From positions 1 to 64,000 of the forward strand of contig NZ_JBDJKW010000011.1 of the NCBI RefSeq assembly GCF_039673065.1: 64,000 bases of DNA, given 5' to 3'. Positions 9,116 through 17,424 of the stretch are shown one piece after another. The notes under the pieces are model-generated. The model saw only the letters and a list, made by a program, of their open reading frames with translations. It made no database searches and was not told the DNA's origin. The position numbers were made by a program, and so were the translations under genes. The stretch comes from Allobosea sp039673065 (GTDB lineage: Bacteria; Pseudomonadota; Alphaproteobacteria; Rhizobiales; Beijerinckiaceae). The number at the start of each line of letters is the position of its first letter. Positions within the stretch are counted from its first letter, which is position 1.

Positions 9116-9532
9116 ATGTCCGACGATCAGGCTCTGTTCGAGAAGGGGTTGCCGATTCGGCGGGAGGTCCTGGGGCCGGACTATGTCGATGCCTCGATGG
9201 CCAAGGCCGACGCTTTCATGATGTCCTTCCAGCGGGCGACGACCAGCTGGGCCTGGGGGTGGGCCTGGGGTGACCCGACGCTGGAGCGCCGCACGCGCAG
9301 CATGCTCAACCTCGCCATGCTGACCGCGCTCGGCCGCAGCCACGAGATCAAGCTGCATGTGAAGGGGGCGCTCAACAACGGGCTGAGCGTCGAGGAGATC
9401 AAGGCGGTGCTGCTGCACGCCACCGCCTATTGCGGCATTCCCGCCGGGCTCGATGCCTTCAAGGCGGCGCATGAGGTGCTGCTCAAGGAAGGCGCGCTGC
9501 CGGGCGCGTCGGACGGGGAGGCCGGGCGGTGA
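9116..9532 (+). CDS. Carboxymuconolactone decarboxylase-family protein
   Basis: The product is 138 aa, matching the CMD/AhpD-like helical family. The conserved segments are RRTRSMLNLAMLTALGR, HVKGALNNGLSVEEIKAVLLH and AYCGIPAGLDAF. Members include 4-carboxymuconolactone decarboxylase (PcaC) and uncharacterised relatives. The neighbours are not protocatechuate genes, so the specific PcaC reaction is not assigned. A strong GGGAGG ribosome site precedes the ATG. The stop overlaps the next start (GTGA), giving a two-gene coupled operon. Confidence 0.82.
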   Translation: MSDDQALFEKGLPIRREVLGPDYVDASMAKADAFMMSFQRATTSWAWGWAWGDPTLERRTRSMLNLAMLTALGRSHEIKLHVKGALNNGLSVEEIKAVLLHATAYCGIPAGLDAFKAAHEVLLKEGALPGASDGEAGR

Positions 9533-10443
9533 GCGGCGCCGCGATCCGCAGCGTCGCCTTCATCGGCATCGGCAATATGGGCTGGCCGATGGCGGCCAAC
9601 CTGCTGCGCGCCGGCTTCTCGGTCACGGTCTGCGACGCGGTCGCCGGCCGGGCCGAGGCCTTCGTCGCCGCGCAGGGCGGCGTCGCGGCCAGTAATGCCG
9701 CGGCGGCCGTCGCGGGCGCCGAAGCGGTGGTGACGATCCTGCCGACCAGCGCCGAGGTCGAGGCCGTCCTCGCCGAAATCGCGCCGGTCCTGGCGCCGGG
9801 CACGCTGCTGATCGAGATGAGCTCTGGCTCGCCGCTGGTGACGCGGCGCCTCGCTGAGGAGCTGGCGGCGCGGCAGGTCGCGATGGTCGACGCGCCGGTC
9901 TCCGGCGGCGTGCCGCGGGCGCGCACCGGCGAACTCGCGATCATGGCGGGCGGGGAGCAAGCGGCGCTCGACCGGGCCGAGCCGGTGCTGAAGGCGATGA
10001 GCACGACGATCCACCGGGTCGGCACGGTCGGGGCCGGGCAGGCGATGAAGGCGCTCAACAACCTCGTCTCGGCCGGCGGCTTCCTGATCGGCATCGAGGC
10101 TCTGCTGATCGGCCAGCGCTTCGGGCTCGATCCGGCGCTGATGGTCGACGTGCTCAACGCCTCGACCGGCATGAACAACGCGACCCAGAAGAAGTTCGGG
10201 CCATATGTGCTGTCGCGCGCCTTCGACAGTGGCTTCGGGCTCGACCTGATGGCGAAGGATCTCGGCATCGCGCTCGAGGTCGGGCGCGGCACCGGCACGG
10301 TGACGCCCTTCGCGGCGCTGCTGCGCGAAATGGCGTCGAGCGCCGTCAACCTGCTCGGGCCGGGGCAGGATCACACCGCCTTCGCGCGCCTGAGCGAGGC
10401 GCTCGCCGGGACGGAACTTTGGCCCGGGCCGGCGGCGGGCTGA
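9529..10443 (+). CDS. 3-hydroxyisobutyrate dehydrogenase-family NAD(P)-dependent oxidoreductase
   Basis: The product is 304 aa. The N-terminal Rossmann motif is GIGNMGWPMA. The substrate motif PVSGGVPRARTGELAIMAGG and the region with the conserved catalytic Lys (GAGQAMKALNNL) identify the beta-hydroxyacid dehydrogenase family, which includes 3-hydroxyisobutyrate, tartronate-semialdehyde and related enzymes. It starts at a GTG overlapping the previous stop. With the adjacent decarboxylase-like and DHDPS-like genes it suggests breakdown of a hydroxy or sugar acid; the substrate is not deducible. Confidence 0.85.
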   Translation: MSGAAIRSVAFIGIGNMGWPMAANLLRAGFSVTVCDAVAGRAEAFVAAQGGVAASNAAAAVAGAEAVVTILPTSAEVEAVLAEIAPVLAPGTLLIEMSSGSPLVTRRLAEELAARQVAMVDAPVSGGVPRARTGELAIMAGGEQAALDRAEPVLKAMSTTIHRVGTVGAGQAMKALNNLVSAGGFLIGIEALLIGQRFGLDPALMVDVLNASTGMNNATQKKFGPYVLSRAFDSGFGLDLMAKDLGIALEVGRGTGTVTPFAALLREMASSAVNLLGPGQDHTAFARLSEALAGTELWPGPAAG

Positions 10444-10452
10444 GCACCGGCC

Positions 10453-11385
10453 TCAGCCGTTCCAGTCGGCGTACCAGCGCTTGAACTGCGCGAGCTGCCG
10501 TTCGGCATGGGCGCGCTGGCTCGGCGAGAGCGCGTCGGTCGGGTTGAAGTGGAGGGTGTATTCGGCGTCGCCCTCCAGCACCATCAGGTGCTTGTAGTAG
10601 AGCACGAGGTCGGTGCCCTCGTCATAGCGCGAGAGTTCTTCCAGCGCCTCGCTCAGCTCCAGCGCCTTGCGCCTTGCCGCGACGTCGCCGGCGGCGGCCG
10701 CCTTCGCCAGCGCGACGAAATGCAGGATCTCGCGCGGCAGCACGTTGCCGATGCCGGTGATGGCGCCGACCGCGCCGCATTTGACGAAGCCGTGGAAGAC
10801 GCAGGTATCGACGCCGGCGAGCAGCACGACGGTCTCGTCGCGACCGATGATGTGCTCGGCCGCATAGCTCATCGCTGCGGCCCCGCCGAACTCCTTGAAG
10901 CCGACCAGATTCGGATGCTCATCGCGCAGGGCGAAGAACAGCTCGGCGCGGGTCTCGAAACCGTAATGCGGGCTGTTGTAGATTACCGCCGGGAGCGCCG
11001 GAGCCGCGGCGAGAATCGCCTTGAAATGCGCGCGCTGCGCCGCGACCGAGCTGCCGCGCGACAGCACGCGCGGAATCACCATCAGCCCGGCGGCTCCGAC
11101 GCGTGCGGCGTGGCTGGCCAGCGCCACCGCCGAGGCCGAGTTGACCGCGCCGGTGCCGACGACGACCGGCACGCCGGCCTCGACCAGCCTTTCGACGCCC
11201 TCCATGCGCTGCGCATCGGTGAGCAGCGGCCAGTCGCCCATCGAGCCGCAATAGACCACGGCCGTCATGCCGGCCTCGATCATCTGCACGCCCTTGCGCA
11301 CAAGCGCATCGAAATCCGGGCTGCGATCAGGCCTGCAGGGCGTCATCAGCGCGGGAATCACGCCGGCGAAGATCTCGGGACTCAT
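10453..11385 (-). CDS. Dihydrodipicolinate synthase/N-acetylneuraminate lyase-family protein
   Basis: The product is 310 aa with a class I aldolase TIM barrel. The Schiff-base Lys is K164 (VGFKEFGG) and the catalytic Tyr is Y136 (VIYNSPHYG). The usual substrate loop GTTGE is replaced by CGSMGDWPLL, so it is probably a DapA-like lyase or dehydratase of a keto-acid and not the lysine-pathway enzyme. It converges on the dehydrogenase gene with a 9-bp gap. Its start codon lies only 34 bp from the left end of the prophage, so its original upstream promoter region has probably been displaced. Confidence 0.82.
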   Translation of the reverse strand: MSPEIFAGVIPALMTPCRPDRSPDFDALVRKGVQMIEAGMTAVVYCGSMGDWPLLTDAQRMEGVERLVEAGVPVVVGTGAVNSASAVALASHAARVGAAGLMVIPRVLSRGSSVAAQRAHFKAILAAAPALPAVIYNSPHYGFETRAELFFALRDEHPNLVGFKEFGGAAAMSYAAEHIIGRDETVVLLAGVDTCVFHGFVKCGAVGAITGIGNVLPREILHFVALAKAAAAGDVAARRKALELSEALEELSRYDEGTDLVLYYKHLMVLEGDAEYTLHFNPTDALSPSQRAHAERQLAQFKRWYADWNG

Positions 11386-11419
11386 GTGCGCCCTCCGGAT
11401 GCCCGCACCGGCACGAGCC

Positions 11420-11600
11420 TGTAGGGGGGTCCGATCATTTGCACCACCACCGGCGCGGGTCGCCGTAGCTTAAACCTGAGTCTCGTCAATGGGATAGGGG
11501 CATCCGCGGCCCGGCGCTGGCGGTGCGCGAAAATGCGCGATTGCCCCGGCAATGTCGCGATCTTCTGCACCCTTTCGCTTAATCCGCGTGCAGAAATAAG
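11420..11600. other. Left prophage end with three transposase-type binding sites
   Basis: The terminus TGTAG starts at 11420. L1 is GATCATTTGCACC at 11433-11445. L2 is GATCTTCTGCACC at 11559-11571. L3 is a diverged copy in opposite orientation at 11588-11600 (reads CTTATTTCTGCAC on the minus strand). The spacing of one terminal site, a gap of about 120 bp, then a closely spaced pair with one inverted resembles the L1/L2/L3 layout of Mu. Binding by the phage MuA homologue is inferred. Confidence 0.7.
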
Positions 11601-11646
11601 CGCAATCCGATCAGATAGTTGCATGGCGGCTCTGTCCACGCCGGGT

Positions 11647-11778
11647 GACAGTTCGATCGTCGGAACTGTCGCCCTAGGGCGACAGAATGAAGGATGGGCA
11701 ACAGTTACGAATTATCAAACAGCAGCAAGCGGATAGGACCGTGACGGCGCAAGAGGCCCGCGCAGGAACTGTCGCCCT
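11647..11778. repeat. Repeat cluster between the left end and gpG: 14-bp direct repeats and a 20-bp palindrome
   Basis: GGAACTGTCGCCCT occurs at 11662-11675 and again at 11765-11778, where it touches the gpG stop codon. CTGTCGCCCTAGGGCGACAG at 11666-11685 is a perfect palindrome. GACAGTTC at 11647-11654 is an inverted copy of GAACTGTC at 11663-11670. No gene is visible in 11601-11777. The palindrome may act as a terminator-like hairpin or protein site at the end of the leftward head operon. Confidence 0.55.
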
Positions 11779-12278
11779 CACTCTTCGAGGTCGAACCAGT
11801 CCTGAGCCGTTTCGGTCGTTGCCTTCTCGTCGCTAGGGCCGAAGCCAACGTATGGCCGTGCGGGGATCGTGACCTGACGAGCATAGGCAGCACCGCCGCG
11901 TTTCAACGGGATCCGCAGGGCGCCATTCTTGGCCTTAATCGTGGCACCGAACTGATGGACGGCGCCGTGCACGGCGGACGGGCCGAGCTTCAGGACTGTC
12001 CCAGCCACCTCATGGTTCAAAGAGCCCCTCAGCCTGCCGCTCACCGTCAGAATAGGAGCTGAGCTTCCCCGCGCTTCGACCGTGAGAGGCTTCAATGGTG
12101 CCCACGCGCGCCCCTGCGGATCCTTCTGGCTGTCGAAGCGCTCGCTGGTGGTCTTCAGCAGCGCATCACCAATGTTCTTGAGCAGCGCTTCCTTGCGCTC
12201 GGCGCGCGCAATGAGCTTTTCGAGCTTCGCCAGGCCGTCGCTGGTTGCGTCGATGACGATGCGAACTTGGCCGGTCAT
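11778..12278 (-). CDS. Mu gpG-like virion morphogenesis (tail completion) protein
   Basis: The product is 166 aa. It shows the phage virion morphogenesis family pattern: RFDSQKDPQGRAWAPL early, VHQFGATI in the middle and IPARPYVGF near the end. In Mu, gpG acts late in joining head and tail. It is the last gene of the leftward block and starts at an ATGA overlap with the 39-aa gene. In Mu the next gene would be protease gpI; here gpI lies about 20 kb away in the opposite direction. Confidence 0.88.
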   Translation of the reverse strand: MTGQVRIVIDATSDGLAKLEKLIARAERKEALLKNIGDALLKTTSERFDSQKDPQGRAWAPLKPLTVEARGSSAPILTVSGRLRGSLNHEVAGTVLKLGPSAVHGAVHQFGATIKAKNGALRIPLKRGGAAYARQVTIPARPYVGFGPSDEKATTETAQDWFDLEE

Positions 12279-12394
12279 TGCGGATCGCTCCTGCGAGGCT
12301 TATATTCCTCGTACCCGGAGGATAATGGCCTCGTGATCAGGCTGCCCATGGCCTCCGGAACGCCGCGATCGATCACGGGTCGCGGCTTTATCAT
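12275..12394 (-). CDS. Small 39-aa protein between gpF and gpG
   Basis: A 40-codon frame starts at an ATG overlapping the gpF stop (ATGA at 12391-12394) and ends at a TGA overlapping the gpG start (ATGA at 12275-12278). The double coupling, the rule throughout this operon, is the main evidence that it is translated. The product is basic and has no recognisable domain. It may exist mainly to carry ribosomes from gpF to gpG. Confidence 0.5.
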   Translation of the reverse strand: MIKPRPVIDRGVPEAMGSLITRPLSSGYEEYKPRRSDPQ

Positions 12395-13713
12395 GGCTGC
12401 GCTCCATCGGCCTGCCGGCGATACAGAAGTGCCCCGTGACGCTGCGTCTCGATATACGCGTCGCGCTTTCGCGGATCGGCATCATCGGCGGTGAAGAGCG
12501 TCTTGGCTTCCCAGCCCGCCTCGCCATACTCGAACACCGCGACCGAGGGCTTGTCGCCGTCGTGGCGGAGATAGCGACGGCGCAGTGTGGTCTTGCCGGT
12601 CCGCTCATTGCGATCCCAGTCGACCCAGATCTCGTCTGGATCCTTCAACGCTTCAGCGGCGCGCAGATACTCGCCTGCACGCGCCCGTTTGAAGACCTTC
12701 CAGGCACCGTCCTGCGTCTGAAACATCTTCTCGCTGATGACGACGGCGCCGCCGGCCATGTCGCGATGGATGGCCGCGCCGTTCTCGCCCCTGGCCGCCC
12801 CGAACAGGCCGAGCACCGCGTCGACATAGGTCTCGACGGCCTCGCCCTCCTTCAGGCGCCCGACGCGGCTCGGCCGGGCGACATCGCGCAGCGGCGGCAG
12901 ATCGGCGGGCTTCGGATTGCCGCGCCCGCCAGGCGGCAGGGCGTCAGAGGCCGGCAGCGGGCGCTGCAGCTCTGACGGCACGAGCCCGCGTTCCCAGCTG
13001 TCGCCGGGCTGGTGAGCCCATCCGAAGTCGATGCCCTCCGGAACCATGACGATGTCACCCGTCTTCGGGTCCTTGACCGGCCGCAGGTTCAGCGGCGGCG
13101 CTTCGTCCGGGCCGGCCGGCTTGCCGCGCTTCTCCTGCTCGCGGTCACGCTCCCGCCGCGACAGCGGGCGAGCGCCGCAGCTGCAAAGCCAGCCGTTCGG
13201 CGGGAAATGCGTCTGCCAGAAGGTATCGTCATGGCGGAGGATCAGGCCGTCCCACCCTTGATGTTCGATGCGCGGCGTTTCAGGTGTGCGGATGTCGGCA
13301 TGGCGGTACATCCACCAGGGCCGCAGCTCCAGCACGTCCGGATCGCGCATCTGCTTCAGGCGGCCGGCCTGATAGGACGTCCGCACATTGGTCTCGTAGA
13401 TGACGCGCGTGCGCCAATCGCGATTATCCTCGCCCGCGCCTCCGATCCAGCCGTGCTTCTCGACGGTCTTGTCGAAGTCGCGCCTGAATTCCTCCAGCGT
13501 GGTGCCCTTGTCGATGGCCTTGTCGATGGCCTGGCGAAGTTCGGAGAGCACCGCCTCCTTCTCGACGCCGGCCACGACGAATGCGCGGTCATGCGCGCGA
13601 CCGTCCAGGTCGCGCCAGCCTTTCGTCGGCAGCGAGACCTTCTGCCGGAAATAGTCGAGCTGCGGCTTGAAGGACTGCCGGAAGTCCTCTGCGAAGGCGC
13701 GCACGGCGGTCAC
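12391..13713 (-). CDS. Mu gpF-like minor head protein with C-terminal nuclease-like (PBECR-type) domain
   Basis: The product is 440 aa. Residues ~1-190 match the gpF/SPP1-gp7 head morphogenesis fold (RVIYETNVRTSYQAGRLKQM, then WQTHFPPNGWLCSCGARPLS). The last ~150 residues look like a phage barnase/EndoU/colicin-like nuclease-fold domain (AWKVFKRARAGEYLRAAEALKDPDEIW, a catalytic-type W/R-rich core, ending ETQRHGALLYRR). Such fusions are known in Mu-like head proteins, and the domain may be injected with DNA. It starts at a GTG that overlaps the portal stop in the shifted frame. Confidence 0.88.
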   Translation of the reverse strand: MTAVRAFAEDFRQSFKPQLDYFRQKVSLPTKGWRDLDGRAHDRAFVVAGVEKEAVLSELRQAIDKAIDKGTTLEEFRRDFDKTVEKHGWIGGAGEDNRDWRTRVIYETNVRTSYQAGRLKQMRDPDVLELRPWWMYRHADIRTPETPRIEHQGWDGLILRHDDTFWQTHFPPNGWLCSCGARPLSRRERDREQEKRGKPAGPDEAPPLNLRPVKDPKTGDIVMVPEGIDFGWAHQPGDSWERGLVPSELQRPLPASDALPPGGRGNPKPADLPPLRDVARPSRVGRLKEGEAVETYVDAVLGLFGAARGENGAAIHRDMAGGAVVISEKMFQTQDGAWKVFKRARAGEYLRAAEALKDPDEIWVDWDRNERTGKTTLRRRYLRHDGDKPSVAVFEYGEAGWEAKTLFTADDADPRKRDAYIETQRHGALLYRRQADGAQP

Positions 13714-15147
13714 TCCGCAACCTCGTCGAGCAGGTCCGAGCGGCCCTTCAGCTCGGCGAGCGCGAACGCGTCACCGATAAGGTCCGCCAGCTCGTCGACT
13801 TCGATCTCGGGATAGGCTTCCAGGAGGCGCTGCGGCAGCTCGGCGAGATCGCCGCCATCCGCTAGAAGCTGGTCGATGACGCCGCGCACATGCTCGATCC
13901 ACTTTCGCCGGATGCCGGCGGTCCATGATCTCCGACAGGGTCGCCTCGATCTCCTTCGGGCCGAAGCCCTCGCGCCGGAGCCGGAACAGGTTGTCGAGAT
14001 CCTTGGCCTGGCGCTCGGCCCGTGCCGACTTCGCCTTTTCTTCGGCCGAGACGTTGGAGGCGCGCGGCCGGGTGACGAAGGGCGGATGGGCGTCCGGGAC
14101 GTTGTACTCGACGGCCCAGCGCACCAGGCTGGCCTGCAGGGTCGCCGAGATCAGGTCCGCATCGCCGTCGATCAGCTCGTCCTTGACGTCGCGATGGGTC
14201 TCGGCCGCAGCGCGAGAGCCATTGCCGCCCATATTGGTCGTCAGGGTCTCGCCGAGGACCGTCTCGGCCGTCTGCTCGTCCCAATACCTGCACCAGCCTT
14301 CGTGCGTCAGGGTTCCCGAGAGCGCGGCCTTGGCGAAGTCGACCTCGGTTCCGATCGGGACCGCAAGAGCGCCGCCGGCGATCGCGCCGGACAGAGCATC
14401 CAACAGGCGCTGCTGGTCCGCCTGCAGGGTGCCGGCCGGATACTTCGCGACTGGCAGCGGCACGGCGAAGCGCTCCAGCGCCTTCATCCAGAAGCCGACA
14501 CCCTCGCGTTTGAAGAGCACGTGCCAGAAGAGAATGCGGCCGAGCCCGAACCCATACGGATCGGAGCCATCGTGCTCGTCGAAGCGATGGACGATCATCT
14601 TGCGCTCGGGAAACGCCAGACCGTCCAGCATGTGCTCCATCGTCAGGAGCCGCGGCTGCCAGTCGACATCGAAGCTGATCCGTCGCTGGTCGATCTTCTT
14701 GACCAGCGACGGCATGACCTCAAAGCCATCGCGCTCCCAGACGATTTCGCAGGTCGAGAACCCCATCAGCGTCGCGTCCAGGAGCGACAGCGTGATCTGA
14801 TCGAACGGGAGCCGGTCCAGCATGCGTTCGACGAACTCGGCCGCCCTGACATCGACAGGGTCCTGGCTGGCGGGTTCGACCAGCCAGTCGCGCGCGATCA
14901 GAGCCCGAGCGCGTTTCTGCAGAACGGTGTAGGCGCGGCCGTCGCGCAGCACCTCGCGGTACAGCTCGACGCCTTTTCCACGACGGACCAGGATGTCGTC
15001 GGTCGGGCGCAGGGCGCTGCCGTAGTGCGGGATGGTGATGTCGTTGCGCGCATGCGCGAACAGCGTCCGGCCGGGGGCCGGGATGTTCTTGCGTCCTTCA
15101 CCTGCGGGCTGGGCGGCCTGCTTCTGCCGGTTGCGGGGCTTTTTCAT
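13710..15147 (-). CDS. Mu gp29-like portal protein (DUF935), with an apparent frameshift near its 3' end
   Basis: The frame from the ATG at 15147 matches the DUF935 portal family over about 407 residues (DILVRRGKGVELYREVLRDGRAYTVLQKRARAL, TSEIVWERDGFE-like core, DPYGFGLGRILFWHVLFK). After codon IMD at about 13924 the reading becomes Arg-rich and stops at 13771. A +1 shift instead gives a normal acidic C-terminus (RRKWIEHVRGVIDQLL to RSDLLDEVAE) ending at 13710, exactly overlapping the gpF GTG start as elsewhere in the operon. The ancestral gene therefore ended at 13710. The shift may be a mutation, a sequencing error or, less likely, programmed. Confidence 0.85.
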
Positions 15148-16808
15148 GACAGGCGGTATCCGTCCGTGGTGCGTGCCGGCCGAGCGCCGCCGGGCGCGCC
15201 GACCAGACCAGCCGAGAGCCCGCCCGTGCCCTGGCGCACAGCAAGCGACCAGAGCATTTCAAGTGCGTCCGGGCCGTCGTCATGGGCTGCGTGCGGCCAT
15301 TGCTGCAGCTGCTCGCGCAGCGTCTTCTGCGATGCATGCAGGCGGATGAGACCGGCTGCGATCGGCGGCTGCAGCCTCTCGATCCGCAGCGCCTTGTCTG
15401 CAATCGGGGTGATGGGCGTCGCCGGCAGCGCGACGCCCTGCTTGACTGCGCGGGTCATAATCTCGGTGCGCAGGAACTCCTGAAACTGGATGTTCTCGAC
15501 GCCCCACAGCGCACAGTTGTATTCGCGCTGCATGGCGATGACATCTGAGCAGATCACGTCCGGCAGGCGCTTGCGGATCGAGGCTTCGACGACGTCCAGG
15601 ATACCTGTGGTGCGGTCGAACCCGCCGACGAGGATCGCGGACGGGTCGCGGCCCTTGCCGGCCTTGCCGAGCGACGGGTCCACAACGCCGAACAACTGCC
15701 ACGCCGCGACCCTGCTGACCCAGAACGTGATGCTCTTGAAGGGCGAGCCCTCGGCCACCGGATCGTTCTGATCCTCCGACATGAAGCTGTCTTCGGAGAT
15801 CGCCCGCCGCAGCATCAGCGAGACCAGCGTCTTCACCGCCGGCCAGAATAGCACCGCGCCTTCGTCCATCGCCTCGCGGTTCGCGTCATAGAACGCGATA
15901 GCCTCTGCGTGGTCGTCGCTGTCGTCGTTCTGAGCGATCTCGCTGAAGGCGTCCCATAGGTCCATGCGGACCGGGAATTCCATGACGGCCCGAAAGGTGT
16001 GGAGCTCCCAGCCCTTGCGGTCGCCGAGCCGCTTCAGCACCGCGTCGTGGTGCAACAGCGTGCCGAAAACCACGATGTCGATCGAGCCATCTGCCGGGCC
16101 AAGCGGCTCGACGGCTTTCAGCACCCAGGTCTCCAGCTTCTGGCGGAAATCCGGGCTGCGGACGTTCTCGTCATTCTCGATGTCGTCGAGCACGACGAGA
16201 TCCGGGCGATAGGGGCCATGGCGGCGGCCGCGCACCTTCTGGCGCGAGCCGACCGCCTGGAAACGCGTGCCGGTGCGGGTCACCATCTCGCCCTCGCGCC
16301 AGACCCGGCCTTCGCCGCAGGCCTCGGGGAAGTCCATGAGGAGCCGGGGATTGTCTTCCAGCTCGATCTTGATCGCCTCCAGCATGAGGGCCGCCTGCTC
16401 ATAGGCGTCCATGCCGATGATGATGAAGTGCTTCACGCGGATGATGGCGCACCACAGCGTGAAGAGCTGGGTGCCCATGGTCGACTTCGCCGAGCCGCGC
16501 GGCGCCATCTCGACCAGGCGGGCGCCACGGCGGCGCGGCCGGGCATCGCGGATCATCGCCGGCAGCCGCTCGAACAGGTGCTCATGCAGCAGGTTCGGCC
16601 GCTCCTTCACATAGTGCGGGAAGTAGGTCTCGACGAAGAAGCGATAGCCGGTGTCGAGATCCTTGACCTTGGCGACGCGCTCCTGCCGCGCCGTCTCGTC
16701 GGCCGGGAAGCCTGAAACCTCCGCCTCGATCCGGCGGCGAAGCTGGTCCTGCAGGCCGGCGACGGCTTCGCGGAAGGCGTGTGGCGTAAGCTTCGTCGAG
16801 GTCGCCAT
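15144..16808 (-). CDS. terL: Terminase large subunit (Mu gp28-like)
   Basis: The product is 554 aa. The ATPase domain has Walker A APRGSAKST at residues 102-110 and Walker B DLVVLDDIEN. The C-terminal RNase-H-like nuclease has acidic motifs VVDPSLGK and DDGPDALEM. It packages DNA into proheads. Its start overlaps the upstream gene stop by one base (TGATG), and its end overlaps the portal start (ATGA). Confidence 0.92.
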   Translation of the reverse strand: MATSTKLTPHAFREAVAGLQDQLRRRIEAEVSGFPADETARQERVAKVKDLDTGYRFFVETYFPHYVKERPNLLHEHLFERLPAMIRDARPRRRGARLVEMAPRGSAKSTMGTQLFTLWCAIIRVKHFIIIGMDAYEQAALMLEAIKIELEDNPRLLMDFPEACGEGRVWREGEMVTRTGTRFQAVGSRQKVRGRRHGPYRPDLVVLDDIENDENVRSPDFRQKLETWVLKAVEPLGPADGSIDIVVFGTLLHHDAVLKRLGDRKGWELHTFRAVMEFPVRMDLWDAFSEIAQNDDSDDHAEAIAFYDANREAMDEGAVLFWPAVKTLVSLMLRRAISEDSFMSEDQNDPVAEGSPFKSITFWVSRVAAWQLFGVVDPSLGKAGKGRDPSAILVGGFDRTTGILDVVEASIRKRLPDVICSDVIAMQREYNCALWGVENIQFQEFLRTEIMTRAVKQGVALPATPITPIADKALRIERLQPPIAAGLIRLHASQKTLREQLQQWPHAAHDDGPDALEMLWSLAVRQGTGGLSAGLVGAPGGARPARTTDGYRLS

Positions 16809-17071
16809 CAGCCGACCACCTTGTCGATCGCAGAGCGCCCCGCATCCGTGATCTGCCACCAGTGAATATCACCGGGTCGCCAGCGCCGCGCAGTCTCGAC
16901 GAGACCCTGCCGTTCAAGACGTTTGAGCATGCGTCGAGCCGCCGGAACGTCAGGCAATCCGACCTTCCGCTGAATATGCGACGTCGCCATTGGCGTTTCG
17001 GCCAGCAGGAACAGCGCCGCGCTCTCATCGCGCGAGAGGCAGCCGATCTTGACGCGGAGGATCGTCGTCAC
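16808..17071 (-). CDS. Small winged-helix-like phage protein
   Basis: The product is 87 aa from a GTG at 17071 that overlaps the previous stop (GTGA). The body reads as a winged helix (MATSHIQRKVGLPDVPAARRMLKRLERQGLVETARRW) with a C-terminal ITDAGRSAID typical of MarR/PadR-like wings. It lies immediately upstream of terL, so a DNA-recognition role in packaging is possible. No Mu homologue is recognised. Confidence 0.65.
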   Translation of the reverse strand: MTTILRVKIGCLSRDESAALFLLAETPMATSHIQRKVGLPDVPAARRMLKRLERQGLVETARRWRPGDIHWWQITDAGRSAIDKVVG

Positions 17072-17424
17072 GGCAAATCCTCGAAGCGACCATCCTCGAA
17101 CTCGTCCGCGGGGCGCACCCACAGCGATCCGTCACCCTCGGATTGGTAGACGACGACTTGGGCCATATCGACCGACTGAAGCTCGCAATAGTTTGCGCCG
17201 CTTTCGTCTTGGCCAATCGCCTCCTCGGTCCAGCTCCCTGTCTGGATACTGCCGGTGCCGATGACGGAGTAGGTGGTTCCGCGCTTGCCGTGGCGAACCC
17301 GGCGGGTTGCGCCCGGTCCAGCCACGACTTGTGACAGAACAAGCAGATCGTTGAGAGCCAGAGCGGGACCAAAGATCGCTCTTCGTCGGATCTCACGCAA
17401 CATGGCTTCTGCGGCGGCGCTCAT
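17068..17424 (-). CDS. Small beta-rich phage protein (DUF1653-like segment)
   Basis: The product is 118 aa from an ATG at 17424 overlapping the preceding stop (ATGA). An N-terminal helix is followed by a compact region (KRGTTYSVIG to VVYQSEGDGSLWVRPADEFEDGRF) that resembles the DUF1653 pattern. Function is unknown. It is translationally coupled on both sides within the packaging operon. Confidence 0.6.
   Translation of the reverse strand: MSAAAEAMLREIRRRAIFGPALALNDLLVLSQVVAGPGATRRVRHGKRGTTYSVIGTGSIQTGSWTEEAIGQDESGANYCELQSVDMAQVVVYQSEGDGSLWVRPADEFEDGRFEDLP

Noticed and set aside
9116..9532. Assignment as PcaC (4-carboxymuconolactone decarboxylase)
   Set aside because: No other protocatechuate-branch genes nearby and the family has many functions; only family level is supported.
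13876..15483. A 535-codon plus-strand frame over the portal and terminase genes
   Set aside because: Antisense shadow; the minus-strand portal and terminase match known families and are translationally coupled.
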